A stretch of 64,000 bases of DNA from contig JAULSR010000001.1 of the NCBI GenBank assembly GCA_030512295.1, positions 10,067,001 to 10,131,000 of the forward strand. Reading direction: 5' to 3'. Under the pieces are notes generated by a model that saw only the letters and a list, made by a program, of their open reading frames with translations, was not told where the DNA came from and did no database searches. Positions within the stretch are counted from its first letter, which is position 1. The number at the start of each line of letters is the position of its first letter. Made by a program: the position numbers and the translations under genes. The DNA is from Bombardia bombarda. Taxonomy: Eukaryota > Ascomycota > Sordariomycetes > Sordariales > Lasiosphaeriaceae. This document shows positions 20,935-30,670 of the stretch, piece after piece.

Positions 20935-21954
20935 TCAAGCGCGGTAGTTGGCACCCGCCAGACCGATAACGCCAACCCTCAAAAAGTCAACGTCCTCCTC
21001 CAGCCGCTGCTTGTAAATCTCAGCCAATTCTTCAACATCCCACGAGGCCCAGACGAAGCGGCCATGGAGAAAGCGCGCCTCCTTGGACGCGGCCCAGACG
21101 CTGTAGCTCCCCGACAACGTGTCTGTCACTTCAACATCAGCATGCATACATACAACCGTTCACAAAGAGAGAGAGAGACCATCAAACCCACCATCATCAA
21201 AAGTCATAAAGTCCCTTGGCACCTGCCTCGACATCGCCTCGGTATACACCACGCCCGGATGCAAACTAACAATCTGCAGCTTCTCCGCCGGCATCTCCTC
21301 GGCAATCGACTGCATCAGCCAAGTACCACACCCCTTGGTTAGCCCGTACGCCTGGCGGTCGTGCGAGATGGGCAGATAGGCCTTCTTGGACATATTAATC
21401 GCCTCGGTGCTGATATTGACAATGTTCTTGGGCCGGTCCCGGCCGACCTTCTGCTTCCACAGGCGCTCGGCAAACTGCAGCGGTGCGCGCACGTTCGTCT
21501 CGAACTGCGCCCAGACCTCGCCGACGCCCAGGTCGAAGAGGGTGTTTGGCTGGGTGAACCTGGCGGCGTTGGTCACGAGGACGTCGACGATGATGTTTTG
21601 GGCCGCGAGGTTGTCCCAGAGGGCGTCGACGTTGGCGAGGTCTCTGGCGTCGGACTGGACGCCGATGATGCGCGTGGGGGTCTTGGTCTCGGCGGCGAGG
21701 GCGGTCAGGGAGGCGACGGCAGTGTCGAGCGAGGCCTGGCGGCGGCCGGTGATGATGACGATGGAGGCGGAGGCGGCCATGAAGGCGGTGGCGGCGGCAT
21801 AGCCGATGCCTGCGCTGCCGCCGGTGATGAGGACGGTGCGGCCGGCCTGGGAGAGCTCGGGGCGCGAGGGGGAGATGGCGGGGTATGATGTTGTGTGGGT
21901 GGTCGGGGTGACGTTGGTGGCGAGGGGGTTGACGCCGCCGAATGCTTTTTCCAT
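20935..21954 (-). CDS. Short-chain dehydrogenase/reductase
   Basis: Exons 21954-21192 and 21122-20935 give 316 aa; the 69-nt intron has a GTGGGT donor. Rossmann motif TGGSAGIGYA lies near residue 45. The NNAG position reads TNAA (VLVTNAARFTQP), an uncommon change. Catalytic Ser is in VNISTEA and Y-x-x-x-K in AYGLTKGCGTWL. The C-terminal exon (LSGSYSVWAASKEARFLHGRFVWASWD) is characteristic of fungal SDRs of unknown substrate that act near secondary-metabolite genes. It is divergent from the Zn2Cys6 regulator, 842 bp apart. Confidence 0.9.
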
Positions 21955-22796
21955 TTTGGTGGTGGTGAGGTGGTGGGTAAGTATGTAAGTGGGTGATAGG
22001 TGGGAGGTAGGAGGTTGATAATTTGATGAGAGGGTGATGATGGACTGAGGAAAGAAAGTGAAGAGGTTTGGTTGAGGGATGCATGACTTTTATACCTAGA
22101 TGCTTACTCTATATTCGCGTAGCCATGCGCATACACAGGGAATCGCGTATCGTATCGTAATAATGGACACAACCTCGGACCATTGGGAGATGCATCAATC
22201 AGGCCGAGACGGCTTGATAAGTTGCCCGCCAAAGTGACCTGGAATTCTTCAGAATCTCTCCGCGGGATCTAGGGTGTCCAAGTGGGACCTTCCGTAGTCG
22301 ACGCCCCAATGAAGGTGCGGCTCGGGAGTTCGGGAGCGGGCATGGTGGAAGGCACGATGTGGGATTGTGGGTACCGCTCCCACATTGAGTTAGCGCCCGC
22401 AAGGAGAGTGAATGGGTCAAGAACAGGGTCTGATCATCGGATGGGATATCTTGAGGTACGATGGCCGTGGCTCGTTTGTTGAGGATGAGCAATGTTGATT
22501 CGTAGAAGAACCACAAAATCAAACTCAAAAATACGAATATGGATTATTATTTGTCTGTCTCCATTTGTTGGATCGTGATCGCTAAGGGAGTTATCGTTAT
22601 TCTGTTGCTGTCAGACGTCAAAAGCAACAACACAACCCCCCCTTCAGTGCTGACAAATGACCCTACTTACCCGCAAAAACAACGACAAAACCTGCAAGCC
22701 ACGACCTTATCCGTCATCCCCACTCCAAACAACGTGCATGTCGGCTCCAAACAACGTGCATGTCGCAGCGCATTGCATCCCTCCAGCACCACCTCA
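21955..22796. promoter_or_regulatory. Divergent promoter region, SDR / Zn2Cys6 regulator
   Basis: 842 bp between two divergently transcribed genes. A near-perfect tandem 22-mer (core CCAAACAACGTGCATGTCG) lies at 22723-22743 and 22745-22765, 30-75 bp before the regulator's ATG. ACGTGCATGT includes an E-box-like palindromic core. Confidence 0.45.
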
Positions 22797-24107
22797 ATGG
22801 CAACACTCTCAGAAACTAAGGCCTGCGCGCCATGTTCCAAAGCCAAGCGGAAATGCGACAAGCAGCTCCCCGCCTGCGGACGCTGCCAGAGCCGCGAAAT
22901 CAGCTGCACATATCCATCATCTCCCCCAAGTTGCTGGGTCTTATTAGACTCAATGCAGACGCCATCCTCCAACCCAGTAGACATGACATACATGTACAAC
23001 GCCGCCGCTAGTCCCACACCCATATCCCCCAGCTCAACAACCCCCTTCAGCAGCACCACCACCACCACCACCACCACCACCACCACCACCACCACCACCA
23101 TCCCCCTTCCCCTTGCCACCTCATCATCCATCCCCCTCCCCCTCCACCTCCAGACAGCCGCCTGGTTCCTCACCCCCGACACCTGGCTCGTCACCCCCAT
23201 CGCCCCAGGCGACTCCTCCGTCCTGCGCAACCTCCTGCTCCGCACCCGCCGCTACGTGCGCAGGATGCAGTCCCTCGTCTCCGACTGGGTCGTCAAGGGC
23301 AGCAGCCCCATCTTCCACGCCCGCCTCTACCAGGTCCGCTTCCCGCCAACCGCCCAGGCCGCCTACACCGCCCTGGCCACCTACCTGACCAGGATCCCCG
23401 CCACCGAGGGCATGATTCTGCGCGTCGTGGGGGATCGCGCAACAGAGCTGGTCCGTGCCGAGACTCAAAAGGGGGGTGAGAAAGAAACGGACACGTTTGA
23501 CCATCTGGCGAGGGTGCACGCGCTGCTTGTGCTGACGGTCATTGGCCTGTTTGATGGCGACATCAGGCAGAGACATCTGGCCGAGTCGCACCTCCCCGTG
23601 CTGGGGGAGTGGAATGATGCCATGCTGGAGAGCGCGAGGCGGGCGGCGAGGAGTGGGGAGCTGGTGGCGCGCAATATGCTCGACCGGGAGAGTGGTGGGA
23701 GCAGCGACACTGCGCTGCTGGCGGCCAGCGATGCAAGTCTCCCGCAACGGGACCCAACCGAGGCGCTTTGGCATGCCTGGATCGTGGCCGAGAGCGTCCG
23801 CCGGACATGGCTGGTCATGCGCACCGTGGAGATTTCGTACGCGATGATGTTGCGAGGGACGATTAATTGTCATGGCGGGGTGATGCTGACCACGCTCGAG
23901 GGCGTGTGGGACGCCCCCAGCTCGTGGGAGTGGGCGGGGATCTGTGCTGAGAGGGATGTGGGCTTTGTTAAGAGGGGGGAGGCGGCGAGGTTGTTTGGGG
24001 AGAGGAGGCCGGAGGAGGTGGATGAGTTTGGGAAGTTGGTGTTGGAGACGGGATGGGGGTGCGAGAGGATGGAGAGGTGGGGGGTTACGGTTGATTATGA
24101 GGCTTGA
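22797..24107 (+). CDS. Zn(II)2Cys6 fungal transcription factor
   Basis: The intronless frame gives 436 aa from the ATG at 22797. The zinc cluster is at residues 9-36: C-APC-SKAKRK-C-DKQLPA-C-GR-C-QSREIS-C, the C-x2-C-x6-C-x6-C-x2-C-x6-C pattern. It sits directly at the N-terminus, which fixes the start although the frame extends upstream to 22539. A Thr tract at about residues 87-102 is encoded by (CAC)n at 23055-23100. The rest matches the regulatory half of a fungal Zn2Cys6 subfamily (ALATYLTRIPATEGMILR, ARVHALLVLTVIGLFDGD-RQRHLAE, AWIVAESVRRTWLVMR, EVDEFGKLVLETGWGCERMERW). Such factors bind CGG-type motifs and often control neighbouring genes. Confidence 0.93.
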   Translation: MATLSETKACAPCSKAKRKCDKQLPACGRCQSREISCTYPSSPPSCWVLLDSMQTPSSNPVDMTYMYNAAASPTPISPSSTTPFSSTTTTTTTTTTTTTTTIPLPLATSSSIPLPLHLQTAAWFLTPDTWLVTPIAPGDSSVLRNLLLRTRRYVRRMQSLVSDWVVKGSSPIFHARLYQVRFPPTAQAAYTALATYLTRIPATEGMILRVVGDRATELVRAETQKGGEKETDTFDHLARVHALLVLTVIGLFDGDIRQRHLAESHLPVLGEWNDAMLESARRAARSGELVARNMLDRESGGSSDTALLAASDASLPQRDPTEALWHAWIVAESVRRTWLVMRTVEISYAMMLRGTINCHGGVMLTTLEGVWDAPSSWEWAGICAERDVGFVKRGEAARLFGERRPEEVDEFGKLVLETGWGCERMERWGVTVDYEA

Positions 24108-24466
24108 AGGGGAGGAAAGGACGATTGGTGATACCATTGTCATTACTCCCATAGAGGGCTCTAACTAAACCGCTGTGTAGACGCTGACGGGTCGGCTTTT
24201 GTTCATCAATCTTCACGAATGACGTAGCGGGGAGGGTCCCTAACGCGCCTGCCAAGGCACTACTTAGGCTGCGCTAAGCTTTGCAAAAAAGACCCCGAAT
24301 CTTGGCGCAAGACCCTGATCGTCGCACATTCACGACAGACGAGTACGGTATTATTTATTCATTTGGGTGTGCATGTGGAATTGCATTGTTGTAGGTATTA
24401 ACGTAAAAAGACATTATTCATCGTCGCATCCTCCTTTGGCGCGTGGGGTATCATCTAGGGTATCAT
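24108..24466. other. Convergent 3' region, no gene seen
   Basis: 359 bp between the regulator and the convergent small gene; no open frame or repeat of note. Confidence 0.6.
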
Positions 24467-24766
24467 CTAGTTCTTATCCGCGATAGGGATGTCCTTGCCG
24501 GCAATCTTGCGGTACCCGGCGCGGATACCATCCGAGATCTTCTCATCCTTGGCCTGCTCAGCGTCGGTCTCGTTGCTCTGCTGACCCTGCTTGAAGCCCT
24601 TCTCCTGGGCGAAGTCGACACCTGTGGATTGGAAATGTTAAGATCCATTGTAGCGAAAACAAACATGGATATGGTACGAACCCTTATCGAGGAAGTCCTC
24701 GTTCTTCTCGCTCGCACCCTTGCCAGTGCTGCTGGTGGCGTCCTTGATCTTGTTGACGAAATCCAT
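24467..24766 (-). CDS. Small hydrophilic stress-type protein (conserved fungal family)
   Basis: Exons 24766-24682 and 24621-24467 give 79 aa (60-nt intron). It is a highly charged, probably disordered protein: MDFVNKIKDATSSTGKG, SEKNEDFLDKGVDFAQEKGF, QSNETDAEQAKDEKISDGI, then AGKDIPIADK at the end. The order MDF...EKNEDxLDKGVDF...AEQAKDExISDxIR...GKDxPIADK is a recurrent pattern in short fungal proteins I associate with stress or starvation expression; biochemical role unknown. A T-rich, pyrimidine-rich leader precedes the ATG, as in highly expressed fungal genes. Confidence 0.85.
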
Positions 24767-25980
24767 ATTGATGGTTTGGGTTGGGATTGATATGTTGGTG
24801 TTGAAGTGTTCTTTGGAAGGTAGGAGGTAATGTTTTGAAGTTGTGTTTGTTAATGAGAGGAAGAGGTTGTGAACATGGAGAGAGCAAAAGGATTCTGTTT
24901 TATGGGCGCGCTCAATGGGCACGTCAGGGCGATGGGACAGCGATGATGTCACCGGTCGCACCTTCAATCCAGCACGGAGTCGGGTAGTGAGTGCCAAGGC
25001 CCAGCGGAACGCCATGCCTTGAATGACATTGGTCATTCCCCGCTTCGTACGCTAATGGTCGGGCATTCCACCATAACGTACGACATTTACGGATTTTAAA
25101 CAGGTAAATACTCGTTTGGAGACCCCTAAGTTCTCTGGTCCAGATTACCTACGCTTTGCCTTGAGTGCACTCACCTAAGAGCTGGCAACGTCGGTGCTGG
25201 TGACGTGAATGTGTAACCTTTATCGATGTATTAATGTGGGTCCATCTGAGAACATCAAGTTATGTTGAAGCGAATGCAGGTTCAAATGGCGCATGTCTGC
25301 ATTGGAGATATACGGAGTTATTGAAAGCACAAATACAATTACTTTAGAATTCCAGGAGCATAAAAGTGTAAATACATTGTCTCCATCCTCTGAAATAGTA
25401 AGTAGGTACATTAAGCTCACAATCAAGCCCGTTGCGACCCAATTCATAACGGTTACCGGCGGTTCTAGTCCCATATCAAAAGCGATCTTAGAGAGCCTGA
25501 CATTATCCTGTTAAGATTGATCATTCGAATCTGGGGGGCTTTAGTTCAGATGCCGCGGGTAGGAGGCCAATCAAGTACAACGCTGCATCGAATGACGAAA
25601 AACGATTACGTTTTTTGTGCGACAAGTTGCCCGATATAAAGGGGCTATGGCAAGAGACATGCATCAAGAGCAGCAAAATGCTCATCGACACCACGGTAGT
25701 GCTGTGCTTACGGTGACACAATAACGAAATAGTGAGATAACATCTGATCTGGCCGCAGGTAAACATGAGGCTAAGCCACGAGAGCGCTGAAAGCTGGGTT
25801 AGTGAGTTATCACTAACGAACAATGGTTTCAGGAAGCTCGTATTAACTTCTATATAGGTACTTACCTACCTACCCATTTGTGGGCTGAGTGATCGCCCCC
25901 GTTGCTCTCCCGTTTTGCTTAACAAAGTGTCTAAGCTCAGCCTGCTGAATCACACAAAGCCCTTCGTTCTAGCCCCCAAA
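24767..25980. other. Intergenic, no gene seen
   Basis: About 1.2 kb. It includes the promoter of the small stress-type gene and AT-rich sequence with an AGGTACTTACCTACCTACC motif at about 25855-25875. Short frames only. Confidence 0.55.
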
Positions 25981-27990
25981 ATGTCGGTCGGATACTCTTT
26001 AGGAGACGTTCTTTCTGGCGGTAATCTGGCTTATCAGCTTCTTCGCGTAATGGCAGATTCTGAAGGAGCCTCTGCCGAATACTAGGGGGCCATGTTGGAA
26101 CTTGGCGAAATGCAACAAGCCTTCACACGAGTCGGCCATATGATGAGTCACGATATGCTGCCAAGAGCAACCATCAACAGTGCAACACATATAGTCATGT
26201 CGTCTATGGATCTCATTGCCAAGTTCTTGGAGCGGACTAAGCAGTATCGGCGACAGCTTTCGGATCCCAGGGCTTCCGGCTTACAAAACCCATGGTGTAA
26301 AATTGGCTGGACACTATACAAATCCCACGAGCTTCGTTCGCTCTGAGATGAACTGCATTCCCGTCTCTGCTCCGTTCATGTCCTTTTGTCAATCGCTTCT
26401 AAGTACGTTCTATTGCCGAGGGACTCTCTGCATTAACGCCTCTTTATACACGATGCTCATCCCACTTTCGTAGCTCTGGAATTGTCGCCTAGTATTAGAC
26501 TGAGAGTCAAATCTCGCCCATAACTAAGGAGAGTAAGTATTTGCAGCTAAATACTGGTCCAAAGTCTTTAATACCAGAATATCGAGACAAGCACACCCTA
26601 AGTACTTACCTGCTAATATCTATGTCGCTGTATTTTCCACATCTGGATGGTAAGTCCTACATAGTACTTCCTCTGAGTTCTCCAGTGTGAAGGAGATGAC
26701 CTGATTACTTATGTAACCAGTGTATACAGGTCTTTTTCTGAATCATCGTCGAGCTCTGAGCCCATCCAAGCAGGATATGAACTGCCGAACGGAATACCCA
26801 AGATGGATGCCAGTACCGACAAGTCAGCGACAATTACGGATGATCGAATCAAAGAGATGATTCGTGAGTATTAAGTTCAAAGATGACTTGGGAAGAAAGT
26901 TCAGATTTCCTTGGGTGCAAGCAAGGACTTATCAGGTGAGCCAGTATTCATCTGTCGTTCCCACATCAACTACTAGGCAATGCCTGCCTTGACGCTCCAT
27001 CTGTCACAACACGAATGTTACAAACATTATGCTAATCACCTCCTGACATTTTGGTTCGAGGTGACGGCGGAGCTTATCAGGCAATGCTTCCTCAATGTCG
27101 CTGGACTGGAGCTAGCAGTTGTGCAAGGTTGCTTTGACTTGATTGGCCCAGATGGGACAGTCATTTTGTCATGCCTCTGGGAGCACACAGTCCGACCGGG
27201 AATGTCTCTTATCATGCAAATGTAGCCTTTGAACATTCTTCCTCCCCAGGTCAACATTCAACGTAGTCAGCCATATCAGAGCGTACCACCATCACAAGTT
27301 TTGCAACAGAGATTGCTCCAACCAAGTCCATCTACGGCCCTGACTCACCAGACCACTCTCCTATCTTTTATTTACTCGCTAACCACCGATCCACCGATGT
27401 CTACTCTATAGAGGTGTATGCTCATGGTTGAAAGGTGTGCAAGATTTACCCGAATGTTATAACAAGTGCATGGTAACGGTTTGCTTAACTTGTATTTAAA
27501 TGAGGGGATTGATCCCCCTGATCAAGCCCGAGCACAACGTCAGCACACGTCTCTTCACTGGTTCCCCATAAGCACCAGCACAAATCTGACTCCGCAGTGG
27601 AACCTGTACGGTGATGACACTCACCCGAGATATGTCGAATCTTCGTACGATGTCACCATCAGTGGACGTGCCAACCCACCGCTCCATTCTTTCTGTCGTC
27701 AAACTTTACGACACCATCGAATCATCATGGCGAAGGCGACGATTTTTATGGTATATTTCAAGAGAATTTTGGGTCAAACGCATGTTACAGACACTCAAAC
27801 GACGTGGACTCGGAGGGGGAGAATCAGGATGAAGAAGAGTTGGATTCTAAAAACTAAGGAAGGTTAGACTTTGGGGGTGAAGAACACTCAAGAAAAAGAC
27901 GGTGAAGAAGACTCGGGGGGGAAGAAGACGAAACTTCGGATACAGACCAGGAAGAAATCTGGATTCATCCATGTGCGATGATGGTTTAGC
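25981..27990 (+). pseudogene. Decayed fungal STAND-type N-terminal / ubiquitin-like-domain gene
   Basis: One frame from ATG 25981 reads MSVGYSLGDVLSGGNLAYQL, an N-terminal module common in fungal STAND-like and ankyrin proteins (MSFGFSVGDF... type). It is broken by TAG at 26083-26085 and TGA at 26344-26346, yet the frame carries on sensibly around both (MLELGEMQQAF, WTLYKSHELRSL, DELHSRLCSVHVLLSIASK). Further on, 27115-27225 reads VVQGCFDLIGPDGTVILSC, then LWEHTVRPGMSLIMQM, which resembles the end of fungal ubiquitin-like domains (W-x-x-x-V-x-PG-x-x-I-x-M), then TAG and a Pro/Gln-rich tail. An acidic EEDELDSKN-like stretch follows to about 27990. The stops fit C-to-T change of CAG and CGA, as RIP would cause. 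Exon joins in the middle are not resolved. Confidence 0.6.
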
Positions 27991-28560
27991 CGTGTAATTT
28001 TGATGGTAGATAACAGCGCATGAAAAGAGAAGAATGGGAAAGATGAAGAGATAAAGCAAATCTGTCGAGGTAAAACGGTAAAAATCCAAGATGCACATCG
28101 CCTTAGGGGTTCATTCATCACCACCAACTTAGATACGCCTGTTTCCACTATCCAAAGCGGTATGTACAAACATTGGCGGGAAGGGTTGAATCAATCTTTG
28201 GCTTTGTTTGCGTGTATGGAGTCGACAATTACAGAGTTCTAAGTGGCTGGGGTGCAGGCTGGCAGTTGGACATTAACTCACGATAAGGTCGGACAAATCT
28301 CGCCATATCGACTCAGTGAACTCTATCGCCAGCAGTTATGAATGGATGCACAGGTTCCAGTCGTGGCACCAATTCCCGAGCTATCAACGAGATCCCATAG
28401 TGACGCCGCACGCCTCAGACGCATGGACTAGGTACATACAACCTCTTAGTAATAGATGCACAATGAGTCATCGGTACAATAATGCAATAATAGAATATAC
28501 GAAAAGTTTAAGTTTGTTAGGCCAATAGACCACCCATGGCTTGTATGTTAGCCAGGGGCG
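27991..28560. other. Intergenic, no gene seen
   Basis: AT-rich sequence between the decayed gene and the MFS promoter; no supportable feature. Confidence 0.55.
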
Positions 28561-28576
28561 TAGTTGGTTGGTAGTC

Positions 28577-28658
28577 CGGATTATCCGCGGAACCCTCCAT
28601 CACCATGTCTGTCCCATGTTGTTGTTTGTGAGTAACATCCTGACCCGCGGATCATCCG
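28577..28658. promoter_or_regulatory. Two CGG-N5-CCG palindromes in MFS promoter
   Basis: CGGATTATCCG (28577-28587) and CGGATCATCCG (28648-28658) are 11-bp palindromes differing at one central base and 71 bp apart. Flanks (CGG/CCG) extend the match in inverted order. CGG-N5-CCG is the form bound by dimeric Zn2Cys6 factors. They lie 175-256 bp before the transporter ATG. Confidence 0.6.
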
Positions 28659-28710
28659 GGCCTTGTCAGAGTACGCGTTTTCCTGTAGTCTACACCATCT
28701 CTCAACACAT

Positions 28711-28718
28711 TATATAAA
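28711..28718 (+). promoter_or_regulatory. TATA box of MFS gene
   Basis: TATATAAA lies 115 bp upstream of the ATG and downstream of the palindromes. Confidence 0.55.
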
Positions 28719-28832
28719 GATTCCTGTGCCGAGATGCCATTCAGCAGGATACAACTGGGTAAATAAGGTCAAGGCTCCATAAATCTCAACTTCTTTTTTC
28801 GCTACCGACGATCAACGACCAGACGGTAACCA

Positions 28833-30670
28833 ATGGCGGTACAACAAAATACCGAGGAGTTGATCGACGTACCAATCTCGAACATGACCAACGAACCCAG
28901 CAATGGTCGAGTAACGTAAGTACCTACAAATCACATTTACCCCTTTTCGAAATCAACAACACATCCTGGCCCCAGCAAGACTGATATAGTATATCCCCAA
29001 CAGCCTCCATGCATGCCTGGCAGTCACGGGCTCATCCCTCGCGCTCTTCTGCAGCGTCGGCTTCCTCAATGCCTTTGGAGTTTTTCAAGAATACTACAAG
29101 GCGCACCTGCTGCAAAACATGTCCGAGTCCGACATCTCATGGATTGGATCTGTATCCATATTTCTCGTCTACGGCCTCTCACCCCTCGCAGGAATCCTCG
29201 TTGACAGGATCGGTCCGACTGTAAGCACCACCACTACAAGCCCACTGCACACTCACTCCCAGCATCATTCAACTCAGCCACAACATCCTCATGTCATTCA
29301 TTAATCCACTGACCCCCTATCCCATCCCAGACCCTCCTCATCACCGGCTCCCTAGGCGAGCTCCTCGCCATCTTCATGACCTCGCTCTGCACGCACTACT
29401 ACCAATTCTTCCTCGCGCAGGCCATCCTCCTCGGCGTCAGCATGTCCTTCCTTCTCCTCCCGCCCATGTCAGTCGTCACACGCCACCTCCCCCACCACCG
29501 CGGCCTCGCCCTCGGCATCGTGATCGGCGGCTCGTCCATCGGCGGCGTAGTCTGGCCCGTGATGCTCGAGCGTCTCCTCAACCACACGAACCTCGGCTTC
29601 GGCTGGACGATGCGCATCATCGGCTTCACCATGATACCACTACTGGCCATTGCGTGCGCCACTGTTCTGGAACCAGCCAGCGCTTTCGCAGCCCAGACAC
29701 AACCACAACAACAAACACTAGCATCTGACCCATCGTCCTCTGAAACAGAACATGAAGCAGACCGTCAAGAGAAAGCCAAACCAAAGATAGCAGACATCTC
29801 CATCCTCAAAAACCCCGCCTTCACCACCCTCTGCCTCGGCCTGGCCATCTCCTTCCTCGGGCTATACATCCCCTTCTTCTATGTATCTCCATACGCTTCG
29901 GCCAGGGGAATAAACCCTGAACTCTCATTCTACCTCATCTCCATCATGAACGGCGCCTCGCTGTTTGGGCGGGTCGTGCCGGGCCATCTGGCCGATCGAT
30001 ATGGACATTTCAACACGTGCATCGTTGCGCTGATAAGCTCCGCGGCGATTGGGTTTTGTTGGACGGCGGCGACGAGCTTTGCGGGGCTGGTGGTTTGGGC
30101 GCTGGTATATGGGTTTTCGTCAGGGGTGAGTCAAATGTCCAGCGAATACGTGATGATTTGTTGGGTTTTTTGCCAAGCTTTGTGGCTGTGATTATGTGGT
30201 GTGGATATGGATAAAGTGTCCCGGTGCCTTTGGGTTAGAGTTAAGAAAGTGTTGTGAGAAGTTTATTGACAAAGGCTAATGCGGATTCCGACCGGTTATA
30301 GGCGATCGTGAGTCTCCAAGGGGCATGTGCGAGCAGGATAGCGACCCACCGGACGCAGGGCACGGCCATGGGGTTGGTCATGGGGGCGTCGGCGATAACG
30401 TGAGTTTTGGCACATGTTCGCTCTTTTTAGTTGCTTTCTGCTTCCAGTGTCTTCTTTGCCCGCAAAGTTACTTCGTGAAAGTGCTGACTTTTGCCCTACT
30501 GGGCATTGTGAGATAGGGCTTTGGTTGGCAATCCGGTTGGCGGCACTCTTGTTGGCAAGTACGGCTATCTGGCCAACTCCATGTTCACTGGTGCGACGCT
30601 TGTTGTCGGGACGGTTCTGATTGTGGTGGCGAGATTGAGGCTGGATAGAAAGGTCTGGGTAGCGGTTTAG
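28833..30670 (+). CDS. MFS transporter, monocarboxylate-transporter-like
   Basis: Exons 28833-28915, 29004-29220, 29331-30125, 30302-30399 and 30517-30670 give 448 aa. The 12-helix layout is recognisable: helix 1 ACLAVTGSSLALFCSVGFLNAFGVFQEYY, helix 2 with ISWIGSVSIFLVYGLSPLAG and LVDRIGP, helix 4-5 SVVTRHLPHHRGLALGIVIGGSSIGGVVWPV, a charged central loop (about residues 215-245), then GRVVPGHLADRYG. The pattern YF/RR...A-GLA-GSS-GG fits fungal riboflavin/monocarboxylate porters (MCH family). It moves an unknown organic acid or similar across the plasma membrane. Intron 3 (176 nt) is the longest non-repetitive intron here. The promoter has two palindromic Zn-cluster sites; the neighbouring regulator at 22.8-24.1 kb is a candidate ligand. 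Confidence 0.93.

Noticed and set aside
9715..30670. A classical secondary-metabolite cluster in the 9-31 kb oxidoreductase stretch
   Set aside because: There is a regulator, transporter, two SDRs, an AKR and an FAD oxidase, but no PKS, NRPS, terpene cyclase or DMAT gene, and housekeeping-like genes are mixed in; too weak to call.
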